A program made the position numbers and the translations under genes. Below are positions 1-5,213 of a stretch of 5,213 bases of DNA, one piece after another. Source of the DNA: Planctomycetota bacterium (lineage in GTDB: Bacteria; Planctomycetota; PUPC01; DSUN01); assembly GCA_016872875.1 (NCBI GenBank), contig VGYW01000534.1:1-5213 (forward strand). Direction: 5' to 3'. Positions within the stretch are counted from its first letter, which is position 1, and each line of letters opens with the position of its first letter. The notes under the pieces are model-generated. The model did no database searches. It was not told the origin of the DNA and saw only the letters and a program-made list of their open reading frames with translations.

Positions 1-1
1 G

Positions 2-895
2 ATAGCGGAGACGAAGCGTCCCCTCCTGGTCATCGCCGAGGAGGTGGAGGGCGAGGCTCTCGCCACCCTCGTGGTGAACAAGCTCCGCGGCGTCCTGCCC
101 TGCGTCGCCGTGAAGGCGCCCGCCTATGGCGACCGCCGCAAGGCGATGCTCCAGGACATCGCGATCCTCACCGGCGGCAAGGCCATCTTCAAGGAGTTCG
201 GCCTCAAGCTCGACACCGTCGGCGTCAACGACCTCGGACGGGCCAAGAGGGTCAGCATTGACCAGGACAACACGACGCTCGTGGAGGGCGCGGGCGACGC
301 CGCCGAGATCAGCGGCCGCGTCAGGCAGATCCGCAAGGAGCTGGAGGGCACGACGAGCGACTACGACCGCGAGAAGCTCCAGGAGCGGCTTGCGAAGCTT
401 GCGGGCGGCGTGGCCGAAATCCGCGTGGCCGCGGCCACGGAGAGCGAGATGAAGGAGAAGAAGTCCCGCTTCGAGAGCGCCCACAGCGCCACGAAGGCCG
501 CCATCGAGGAGGGCATCCTGCCCGGCGGCGGCGTGGCACTCGTCCGCGCCGCGAAGGCCCTCGAGGCCCTCGACGTGCCTGCGGACGAGAAGGTGGGCGT
601 GGACGTGCTCCGCGACGCCCTGGCCGCGCCTCTCAAGCAGATCGTGCGGAACGCAGGCTTCGAAAGCGCCGTCGTCCTCCGCAAAATCCTCCCCGACAAG
701 GAGAGCGTCGGCTTCGACGTCGTGGCCGAGAAGTACTGCGACCTCATCGAGGCGGGGGTGATTGACCCCGCCAAGGTCACCAAGGCCGCCGTCAAGAACG
801 CCGCCAGCGCCGCCGCCATGCTCCTCATGAGCGATTGCCTGGTCGCGATGGAGGTCGAGAAGGAGGAGGAAGCGGGACACCACCACGGCCACTGA
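2..895 (+). CDS. groEL: Chaperonin GroEL, copy 1 (5' end outside window), with non-canonical ATPase site
   Basis: Cytosolic 60-kDa chaperonin subunit that would fold proteins in an ATP-driven double ring. The frame is open from base 2, so the start, the N-terminal equatorial domain and part of the apical domain lie upstream. Visible segments match GroEL in order: the apical [14 protein letters not shown] helix region, [10 protein letters not shown] (KAPGFGDRRK in E. coli), [19 protein letters not shown], the intermediate-domain [12 protein letters not shown], and GVIDPAKV with [10 protein letters not shown] in the C-terminal equatorial domain. At 476-478 an AGC serine codon stands where E. 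coli has catalytic D398 ([11 protein letters not shown] against [11 protein letters not shown]). The family knowledge is that loss of D398 severely slows ATP hydrolysis, so this copy may be a specialised or slow paralog. The C-terminus is not the usual GGM tail but ends in an acidic run and HHHGH. It precedes a second groEL by 195 bases. Family assignment is very secure; altered activity is inferred. Confidence 0.97.
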   Translation: MAETKRPLLVIAEEVEGEALATLVVNKLRGVLPCVAVKAPAYGDRRKAMLQDIAILTGGKAIFKEFGLKLDTVGVNDLGRAKRVSIDQDNTTLVEGAGDAAEISGRVRQIRKELEGTTSDYDREKLQERLAKLAGGVAEIRVAAATESEMKEKKSRFESAHSATKAAIEEGILPGGGVALVRAAKALEALDVPADEKVGVDVLRDALAAPLKQIVRNAGFESAVVLRKILPDKESVGFDVVAEKYCDLIEAGVIDPAKVTKAAVKNAASAAAMLLMSDCLVAMEVEKEEEAGHHHGH

Positions 896-912
896 GCCGG
901 GGGAAGGCAAGA

Positions 913-1020
913 AAGGGACCACAGGGACCTAAGGGACCACAGGGACCCTGTTCTGCACAGACATTGTGGTCCCTGTGGTCCCTGTGGTCCCTGTGGTCCC
1001 TGTGGTCCCTGTGGTCCCTT
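913..1020. repeat. 9-bp tandem repeat arranged as a long inverted repeat
   Basis: Six tandem units of TGGTCCCTG run from 967 to 1020 (the last ends in TT). Four units of the opposite orientation, based on GGGACCACA with one variant (GGGACCTAA) and a divergent last unit, occupy 915-950. Bases 913-947 can pair with 986-1020 with 33 of 35 matches, around a spacer containing the unpaired units. The transcript could form a long hairpin between the two groEL genes. The unit is a multiple of three and has no stop in any frame, so it generates spurious reading frames on both strands. No U-rich run follows, so a classical intrinsic terminator is not supported. Function unknown. Confidence 0.95.
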
Positions 1021-1041
1021 CGGGCCGCCATACAGCATCAG

Positions 1042-1061
1042 CGCGTGCACGGCTGCACGCG
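1042..1061. promoter_or_regulatory. Perfect 8-bp dyad upstream of groEL copy 2
   Basis: CGCGTGCA at 1042-1049 is the exact reverse complement of TGCACGCG at 1054-1061, with a CGGC spacer. It lies 29 bases before the groEL start and outside the 9-bp repeat block. It could be a short RNA hairpin or a protein-binding dyad. It does not match the CIRCE operator of HrcA (TTAGCACTC, nine-base spacer, GAGTGCTAA). A regulatory role is inferred from position and symmetry only. Confidence 0.35.
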
Positions 1062-1076
1062 GAACCTAACGGATTC

Positions 1077-1081
1077 GGGAG
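1077..1081 (+). promoter_or_regulatory. Ribosome binding site of groEL copy 2
   Basis: GGGAG lies nine bases before the ATG at 1091 and supports that start, which also gives the usual GroEL N-terminus (MAKQLLYD). Confidence 0.6.
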
Positions 1082-1090
1082 TTCACGCCT

Positions 1091-2710
1091 ATGGCCAAGC
1101 AGCTTCTCTACGATGTCGCCGCCAGGATGAAAGTGCTGGAGGGGATTCGGCAGTTGACCCGCGCCGTGGCGGTGACCCTCGGCCCCACGGGGCGAAACGT
1201 CCTCCTCCAGAAGACCTACGGCGGCCCAAGCGTCACCAAGGACGGCGTGACCGTGGCCAAGGAGGTGGAGCTGGCCGACCCGTTCGAGAACATGGGCGCG
1301 AAGATGGCCCGCGAGGTGGCGTCGAAGACGAGCGACGTGGCGGGCGACGGGACGACCACGGCCACGGTGCTGGCCGAGGCGCTCTACGGCGAGGGGCTGA
1401 AGGTGGTGATGGCGGGGGCCGACCCGCTCGCCGTGCGGCGCGGCATCGAGAAGGCCGTCGAGGTCGTCGTCGAGGAGATTGGCAAGCTCGCGCGACCCGT
1501 CAAGTCGAAGGACGAGGTTGCCCAGGTGGCCGCAATCTCGGCGAACAACGACCGCTTCATCGGCGGCCTCGTCGCCGACGCCGTCGAGCGCGTCGGCAAG
1601 GACGGCGTCGTGACCGTGGAGGAGGGGAAGACGGTGGAGACCGGCCTGGAGTTCCTCGAAGGGCTCCAGTTCGACCGCGGCTACCTCAGCCCCTACTTCG
1701 TCACGAACCCCGAGGCGATGGAGTCGGTGCTCGAGGACTGCCTTGTGCTGCTCCACGAGAAGAAGCTCTCCAGCCTGCCCGACCTGATGCCGCTGCTGGA
1801 GGGCGTGGCGCGGGTGGGCAAGCCGCTCCTCGTCGTGGCCGAAGAGGTCGAGGGCGAGGCATTGGCGGCGCTCGTCATCAACCGCCTGCGCGGCGCCCTC
1901 CCCTGCTGCGCCGTCAAGGCCCCAGGCTTCGGCAACCGCCGCAGGGCGCTCCTCGAAGACATGGCCATCCTCACCGGCGCTCGCCTCATCTGCGAAGACC
2001 TCGGCGTCAAGCTCGAAAACGTCACCGTCCGCGACCTCGGCAAGGCCAAGAAGCTCACGGTGACGAAGGACAAGACGACCATCGTGGGCGGCGCAGGGGC
2101 CACCGACGAGGTGAAGAAGCGCATCGCGCAGATACGCTTCCAGATCGAGACGACGACCTCCGACTACGACCGCGAGAAGCTCGAGGAGCGGCTCGCCAAG
2201 CTCTCGGGCGGCGTGGCCATCGTGAAGGCCGGCGGGGCCACGGAGGCCGAGGTCAAGGAGAAGAAGGCCCGCATCGAGGACGCGCTCCACGCCACCCGCG
2301 CGGCCATCGAGGAGGGGGTCGTCCCCGGCGGCGGCGTGGCGCTCCTGCGCGCGCGGCCAGCCGTCGAGAAGCTCAAGGCCAAGCTCCGAGGCGACGAGAA
2401 GCTCGGCGCAGGCGTCGTCGGCCAGGCACTCGAAGTCCCCCTCCGCCTCATCGCGTCGAACAGCGGCGCCGACGGCTCGGTGGTGGCCGCCGAGCTCGCG
2501 GAGAAGGGCACCAACGTGGGCTTCGACGGCAACACGCGCGAGTACGTGGACATGTTCGACGCCGGGATCATAGACCCGGCCAAGGTGGCGCGGTTCGCGG
2601 TGCAGAACGCCGCGAGCGTGGCCGCCATGATGCTCGGCACCGAGACCCTTGTGGCCGACTTCGACGAGAAGAAGAAGGACAAGGCGCCCGTCCAGGGCAG
2701 CGTCCATTGA
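1091..2710 (+). CDS. groEL: Chaperonin GroEL, copy 2 (complete, canonical ATPase residues)
   Basis: Complete 539-residue cytosolic chaperonin subunit, close to the usual length of about 545. It would form the ATP-driven folding ring with a GroES cap. Equatorial nucleotide-binding motifs are present: [10 protein letters not shown] near residues 30-39, KDGVTVAKE with D51 (E. coli D52), and [11 protein letters not shown] with D86 (D87). The apical domain has [10 protein letters not shown] near 194-203, the LMPLLEGV helix and [14 protein letters not shown] that carry hydrophobic substrate/GroES-binding positions, then [10 protein letters not shown]. The intermediate domain keeps the catalytic aspartate at D397 (E. 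coli D398) in [11 protein letters not shown], followed by PGGGVAL and later GIIDPAKV. The C-terminus lacks the GGM repeat and ends in a lysine-rich segment and GSVH. It shares features with copy 1 that E. coli lacks (LPC before AVKAP, PGGG), suggesting related paralogs, though the tails differ. The start is supported by GGGAG at 1077-1081. This is the copy expected to do general folding. Confidence 0.98.
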   Translation: MAKQLLYDVAARMKVLEGIRQLTRAVAVTLGPTGRNVLLQKTYGGPSVTKDGVTVAKEVELADPFENMGAKMAREVASKTSDVAGDGTTTATVLAEALYGEGLKVVMAGADPLAVRRGIEKAVEVVVEEIGKLARPVKSKDEVAQVAAISANNDRFIGGLVADAVERVGKDGVVTVEEGKTVETGLEFLEGLQFDRGYLSPYFVTNPEAMESVLEDCLVLLHEKKLSSLPDLMPLLEGVARVGKPLLVVAEEVEGEALAALVINRLRGALPCCAVKAPGFGNRRRALLEDMAILTGARLICEDLGVKLENVTVRDLGKAKKLTVTKDKTTIVGGAGATDEVKKRIAQIRFQIETTTSDYDREKLEERLAKLSGGVAIVKAGGATEAEVKEKKARIEDALHATRAAIEEGVVPGGGVALLRARPAVEKLKAKLRGDEKLGAGVVGQALEVPLRLIASNSGADGSVVAAELAEKGTNVGFDGNTREYVDMFDAGIIDPAKVARFAVQNAASVAAMMLGTETLVADFDEKKKDKAPVQGSVH

Positions 2711-2712
2711 CC

Positions 2713-2793
2713 GCGGAAAAAGACACCAGGAGTCTTTTCCGCGCAGCGCCCGCAGGGTCCTTCGGAGAAAAGACTCCTGGTGTCTTTTTCCGC
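2713..2793. repeat. 81-bp palindromic repeat, copy 1
   Basis: Bases 2713-2739 are the perfect 27-base reverse complement of 2767-2793, around a GC-rich 27-base centre. Each arm is also partly self-complementary: GCGGAAAAAGAC (2713-2724) can pair with GTCTTTTCCGC (2732-2742) with one bulged A, and the right arm can do likewise, so one long hairpin or a pair of short hairpins is possible. The element is 81 bases (27 codons) and has no stop codon in any of six frames. It begins two bases after the groEL stop and ends exactly where the next gene's ribosome binding site begins. No target-site duplication is obvious. A near-identical copy lies at 3727-3807. Confidence 0.96.
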
Positions 2794-2803
2794 AGGAGAG
2801 GAG
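2794..2803 (+). promoter_or_regulatory. Ribosome binding site of the HEAT-like gene
   Basis: AGGAGAGGAG contains two overlapping Shine-Dalgarno-like cores, eight bases before the ATG at 2812. It fixes this start over farther upstream in-frame codons that would run into the 81-bp repeat. It directly abuts the repeat end, so folding of the repeat could affect its accessibility. Confidence 0.75.
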
Positions 2804-2811
2804 CCATCGCC

Positions 2812-3705
2812 ATGCAACTGGGGCGTCCTGTGCGGAGTCTGGCCCTCCTGGCGGGACTGGTCGCGGCCGTCGCTGCCCAGGGGTATGGCGCCGAGTCGGC
2901 GGGCGCCAGGACGAAGACCCTGGATTCGGAGATCGGGACGCTCGGCGACGTGATGCAGTCCGACGAGAGCCGCGCGGCGAGCCGCGAGTGGCTCGCCCTC
3001 AGGATCATGCGGGGCGACGAGGAGACCGCCAAGCGCCTCATCGAGCTCGGGGCCGAGACCAAAGAGAGCAACGTCCGCCTCCAAGTGGCCTTCACCCTCG
3101 CCCAGAGCAAGCCGGGCAGGATGAGCGAGTCCATCGTCCCGGAGGCCGAGCGGCCGGCGGCCGTTGCACTCCTGAGCAAGTGGCTGACCGACAAGGAGGC
3201 GGACCCCGGCGTGCGGCTCTGGGCCGCGGTGGGCCTGGCCACCACGCAGGACGAGAAGGTGCTGGGGCTCCTGGGCGACAAGGCGCTCGGCCCGTCGGCC
3301 CCCCCGCAGATTCGCGCCGCAGTGGCGCGCGCCCTGGCCGGCTGGCGCGGCGACAGCCTCGAGAAGCTCGTGGTGCCCAGGCTCGTGAAGTTCCTCGAAG
3401 ACAACGCCACTGACCCCGAGATGCAGATCGCGGCATGCGACGCCCTGAGGTTCACCGACCTCGACGCCGAGGCCACGGTGGTGCCGCTCGTGGACCTGGC
3501 CAGGAAGAAGGACACGCCCGAGAAGGTGTGGCGGGCCGCCATTGCCACGCTGCGGCGCCTCGCTGCCGGCCAGCTCGACATCAAGCCAGGCTTCTCGGCC
3601 AAGGAGCGCAGCGGCGCCCTCAAGACCTGGGAGAGCATCTGGCGCAAGAAGAAGAAGCTGACCCCCAGAGAGTGGACCGAGGAGGGCGAGGAGGAGAAGA
3701 AGTAG
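2812..3705 (+). CDS. Exported HEAT-repeat-like protein of unknown function
   Basis: The 297-residue product begins with a likely Sec signal peptide: basic R5 and R8, a hydrophobic core near residues 9-22 (SLALLAGLVAAVAA), and a plausible cleavage after A22. There is no lipobox cysteine. The rest, about residues 50-265, is a series of paired amphipathic helices of HEAT/Armadillo type, for example REWLALRIMRG with TAKRLIELGAE, VRLWAAVGLA, IRAAVARALAGW with LVVPRLVKFLED, and MQIAACDALR. Such solenoids usually act as protein-binding scaffolds; no catalytic motif is visible. The C-terminus is highly charged, with a KKKK run and a terminal EEGEEEKK. The start is fixed by a strong ribosome binding site at 2794-2803. 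It lies between groEL and dnaJ yet would act in the periplasm or at the envelope, and is bracketed by two 81-bp repeats. I do not recognise a specific family; the HEAT assignment is by pattern. Confidence 0.8.
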   Translation: MQLGRPVRSLALLAGLVAAVAAQGYGAESAGARTKTLDSEIGTLGDVMQSDESRAASREWLALRIMRGDEETAKRLIELGAETKESNVRLQVAFTLAQSKPGRMSESIVPEAERPAAVALLSKWLTDKEADPGVRLWAAVGLATTQDEKVLGLLGDKALGPSAPPQIRAAVARALAGWRGDSLEKLVVPRLVKFLEDNATDPEMQIAACDALRFTDLDAEATVVPLVDLARKKDTPEKVWRAAIATLRRLAAGQLDIKPGFSAKERSGALKTWESIWRKKKKLTPREWTEEGEEEKK

Positions 3706-3726
3706 CAGCCCACGTTTCGCACAACA

Positions 3727-3807
3727 GCGGAAAAAGACACCAGGAGTCTCTTCCGCGCAGCGCCCGCAGGGTCCTTCGGAGAAAAGACTCCTGGTGTCTT
3801 TTTCCGC
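3727..3807. repeat. 81-bp palindromic repeat, copy 2
   Basis: Identical to the copy at 2713-2793 except for C at 3750 in place of T at 2736 (80 of 81 bases). The change introduces one mismatch in the 27-base stem, while the other arm is unchanged. It lies in the 112-base gap after the HEAT-like gene and ends ten bases before the dnaJ ATG. Its flanks (ACAACA on the left, CGTGAA on the right) do not resemble those of copy 1, so only the 81-base unit is shared. It is also open in all six frames. Confidence 0.96.
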
Positions 3808-3817
3808 CGTGAAGCCG

Positions 3818-4942
3818 ATGGCCAAGCACGACTACTACGAGGTCCTGGGGCTCAGCAAGGATGCTTCGGCGGACGACATCAGGCGGACCTTCAAGAAGCT
3901 GGCCCTGAGGTACCACCCGGACCGCAACCCTGAGAGCCGCAAGGAGGCGGAAGAGCGCTTCAAGGAGATCGCCGAGGCCTACGAGGTGCTGGGCGACCCG
4001 GAGAAGCGGCGGCGCTACGACCAGTTCGGCCAAGAGGGACTCCAGGGCACGGGCTTCCACCACTTCGCCAGCGTGGAGGACATCTTCGGCTCGGGCATCT
4101 TCGCCAACATCTTCGCCGAGATGGGCTTCCCCGGCTTCGGGCGCGGCGGGGGCCGGCGCCGACGCGGCTACGACGTCGAGCACGAGATCACCCTCACGCT
4201 CCGCGAGGCCTGCCAAGGCCCCAAGAAGATTCTGGAGGTCACGCGCCGCGAGCCGTGCATGACCTGCGGCGGCAGCGGAGCACGCCAGGGCAGCGCCCCA
4301 CGCCGCTGCCCAACCTGCCGCGGACTCGGACAGGTCGAGCGCCGAACCGGCTTCTTCGCCGTCCGCACCGTCTGCCCGAGCTGCCGGGGCGGCGGGCAGG
4401 TGATTGACAAGCCGTGCCCCGACTGCTCGGGCGCGGGACGCATCCCGCGCCGCGTGCCCATCGAGGTCCACATCCCGGCCGGCATCGAGGACGGCGTGCG
4501 GCTCCGCATCACCGGCCAGGGCGAGCTGGGCGACGACGACCTCGAGCGCGGCGACCTCTACTGCTACGTGGCCGTGCAGCCCGACGAGTTCTTCAAGCGC
4601 CAGGGCGACGACCTGCTCTGCCGCGTGCCGATCACCTACAGCCAGGCCGTCCTGGGCGCCGAGATTGACGTGCCGACGATCAACGGGCGCGCGACCAAGC
4701 TGCGGGTGCCCCCGGGCACCCAGAGCGGCGAGGTGCTCGTGCTGCCCGGCCTCGGCGCCCCGCGCCTCAACGGGCGCGGGCGCGGCGACGAGCTCGCCGT
4801 CGTCGCCATCGAGGTGCCCAGGAAGGTCACTGAGCGCCAGAAGGAGCTCTTGCGGCAGCTCGCCGAGCTCGAGGAACGGAACGTGACGCCTGAACGAGGG
4901 AGCTTCTTCGCGAAGCTCCGGGACTTCTTCACCGAGGAATGA
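3818..4942 (+). CDS. dnaJ: Chaperone DnaJ (Hsp40, type I)
   Basis: Complete 374-residue cytosolic co-chaperone that delivers unfolded proteins to DnaK and stimulates its ATPase; E. coli DnaJ is 376 residues. The J domain spans about residues 5-70 with the essential HPD at 33-35 and YEVLGD and RRRYDQFG after it. A short Gly/Phe region follows (about 76-113) with DIFGSGIFANIF. Four zinc motifs are intact: CMTCGGSG (147-154), CPTCRGLG (164-171), CPSCRGGG (186-193) and CPDCSGAG (200-207). The substrate-binding beta domains and a C-terminal dimerisation segment (about 330-374) complete the type I layout. The ATG at 3818 gives the family-typical MAKHDYYEVLG; in-frame GTG codons at 3794 and 3809 would add residues, the first from within the 81-bp repeat. 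No clear Shine-Dalgarno precedes the ATG, so translation may depend on upstream structure or coupling. DnaK is not in the window. Confidence 0.98.
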   Translation: MAKHDYYEVLGLSKDASADDIRRTFKKLALRYHPDRNPESRKEAEERFKEIAEAYEVLGDPEKRRRYDQFGQEGLQGTGFHHFASVEDIFGSGIFANIFAEMGFPGFGRGGGRRRRGYDVEHEITLTLREACQGPKKILEVTRREPCMTCGGSGARQGSAPRRCPTCRGLGQVERRTGFFAVRTVCPSCRGGGQVIDKPCPDCSGAGRIPRRVPIEVHIPAGIEDGVRLRITGQGELGDDDLERGDLYCYVAVQPDEFFKRQGDDLLCRVPITYSQAVLGAEIDVPTINGRATKLRVPPGTQSGEVLVLPGLGAPRLNGRGRGDELAVVAIEVPRKVTERQKELLRQLAELEERNVTPERGSFFAKLRDFFTEE

Positions 4943-4953
4943 AGGGCCTTGAC

Positions 4954-4968
4954 GCGGCCTATGGCCGC
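4954..4968. other. Small perfect hairpin just after dnaJ
   Basis: GCGGCC and GGCCGC are separated by TAT, 11 bases after the dnaJ stop. The stem could stabilise the 3' end of the transcript or contribute to termination, but no T-rich run follows (AACCAAAGG), so an intrinsic terminator is not supported. Confidence 0.35.
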
Positions 4969-4976
4969 AACCAAAG

Positions 4977-5103
4977 GGGATGATTGGATGGGTGGATGGA
5001 TGGACGATTCGCAGACGGGATGAATGGATGTATGGATGAGTGGATGAATGCAAGAGTCGGTCGTTCTGACATCCATCCACCCATCCATTCATCCATTCAT
5101 CCC
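4977..5103. repeat. GGAT/GGATG-rich repeat forming a long inverted repeat
   Basis: Degenerate four-base repeats of the GGAT type (with GGATGGGT and GAATGGAT variants) cover 4977-5050. The complementary CATC-type repeats cover 5070-5103. Bases 5017-5050 pair with 5070-5103 with 31 of 34 matches around a 19-base loop (5051-5069). A second block, 4986-5002, is the perfect reverse complement of 5070-5086, so alternative pairings compete for the same right arm. The architecture (tandem unit, spacer, inverted tandem unit) mirrors the 913-1020 element but the sequence is unrelated. It fills most of the 208-base gap between dnaJ and the next gene. Function unknown. Confidence 0.92.
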
Positions 5104-5110
5104 CCACACA

Positions 5111-5127
5111 TGCGCGGAAAGCGCGCA
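5111..5127. other. Small perfect dyad before the last gene
   Basis: TGCGCG at 5111-5116 and CGCGCA at 5122-5127 are exact reverse complements around GAAAG. It lies between the GGAT repeat and the ribosome binding site of the last gene. It could be a short leader hairpin; chance in GC-rich DNA is also possible. Confidence 0.25.
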
Positions 5128-5138
5128 CGAGTCACGAC

Positions 5139-5144
5139 GGAAGG
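5139..5144 (+). promoter_or_regulatory. Probable ribosome binding site of the last gene
   Basis: GGAAGG sits six bases before the ATG at 5151 and favours that start over the ATG at 5110, which lies in another frame. Confidence 0.5.
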
Positions 5145-5150
5145 CTCCAA

Positions 5151-5213
5151 ATGGCGGAAGAAAAGGCAACCCCAGGAACGTCTGAGCCCGAAACGGAGAG
5201 CTCCGAGAAGATC
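5151..5213 (+). CDS. Start of a probable grpE (3' end outside window)
   Basis: Only 21 codons are visible, beginning MAEEKATPGTSEPE and continuing acidic and rich in Glu, Ser and Thr. GrpE, the nucleotide exchange factor of DnaK, typically begins with a poorly conserved, acidic, disordered tail before its long coiled coil. Position immediately after dnaJ in a chaperone cluster supports this, as does the ribosome binding site at 5139-5144. The visible part holds no diagnostic motif, so the gene identity is inferred from context; another acidic-headed protein is possible. Confidence 0.55.
   Translation, partial: MAEEKATPGTSEPETESSEKI

Noticed and set aside
913..1020. CRISPR array
   Set aside because: The units are contiguous 9-mers with no unique spacers, and no cas genes are visible.
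361..1050. Minus-strand reading frame with collagen-like Gly-Pro-Gln repeats
   Set aside because: The repeats are only the translated 9-base DNA array at 913-1020, and the rest is antisense to groEL copy 1.
896..1090. CIRCE/HrcA operator before groEL copy 2
   Set aside because: No TTAGCACTC and GAGTGCTAA pair is present in this gap.
929..2707. Long minus-strand frame opposite groEL copy 2
   Set aside because: It is a mirror frame caused by high GC and few stop codons, rich in Leu/His/Asp with no recognisable domain, while the opposite strand is clearly GroEL.
2713..2793. Intrinsic terminator
   Set aside because: The stem is long and its T run lies inside the stem, followed by CCGC rather than a trailing U tract. 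The same element also sits directly before a start region.
835..2811. Very long plus-strand open frame running into the HEAT-like gene
   Set aside because: Its first two thirds are Arg/Gly-rich shadow sequence across groEL copy 2 and the repeats. The real start is the ATG at 2812 with a strong ribosome binding site.
2713..3807. Composite transposon with the repeats as terminal ends
   Set aside because: No transposase lies between them, and I see no target-site duplication at either copy.
3794..3817. Upstream GTG start for dnaJ inside the 81-base repeat
   Set aside because: It would add repeat-derived residues before the conserved MAKHDYYEVLG; the ATG at 3818 matches the family start.
5110..5213. 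Arg/Lys-rich frame starting at ATG 5110
   Set aside because: It overlaps the better-supported acidic frame at 5151, lacks a ribosome binding site at suitable distance, and begins right after the inverted repeat.

Overview
The window is a GC-rich stretch of bacterial chromosome carrying a co-directional (+ strand) protein-folding gene cluster: the 3' part of one groEL, a complete second groEL, an exported HEAT-repeat-like protein, a complete dnaJ, and the first codons of a gene that is probably grpE. Codon third positions are strongly G/C. The tandem divergent groELs, the exported HEAT-type protein inside a chaperone cluster, and the repeat-filled intergenic gaps would fit a Planctomycetota/PVC-like lineage, but this is inference with low confidence. 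No rRNA, tRNA, CRISPR array or transposase gene was seen.

Layout: 2-895 is the 3' part of groEL copy 1; 896-1090 is a gap with a 9-bp tandem repeat arranged as a long inverted repeat, then a small dyad and a ribosome binding site; 1091-2710 is groEL copy 2; 2711-2811 is a gap almost filled by an 81-bp palindromic repeat; 2812-3705 is the exported HEAT-like protein; 3706-3817 is a gap with a second, 80/81-identical copy of that repeat; 3818-4942 is dnaJ; 4943-5150 is a gap with a small hairpin and a long GGAT-type inverted repeat; 5151 to the end is the probable start of grpE.

How the genes fit together: GroEL copy 2 keeps the ATPase aspartates expected of an active chaperonin. GroEL copy 1 has serine at the position of the catalytic aspartate (E. 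coli D398) and a histidine-rich tail, so it looks like a specialised paralog. DnaJ and the probable GrpE are the co-chaperones of DnaK, which is not in the window. GroES is also absent and may lie upstream. The HEAT-like protein has a signal peptide and so would act outside the cytoplasm, unlike its neighbours.

The most striking feature is architectural. All four intergenic gaps contain a long inverted repeat, from three unrelated sequence families. The 81-bp family is a multiple of three, is free of stop codons in all six frames, folds in two alternative ways, and ends just before the translation start region of two consecutive genes.
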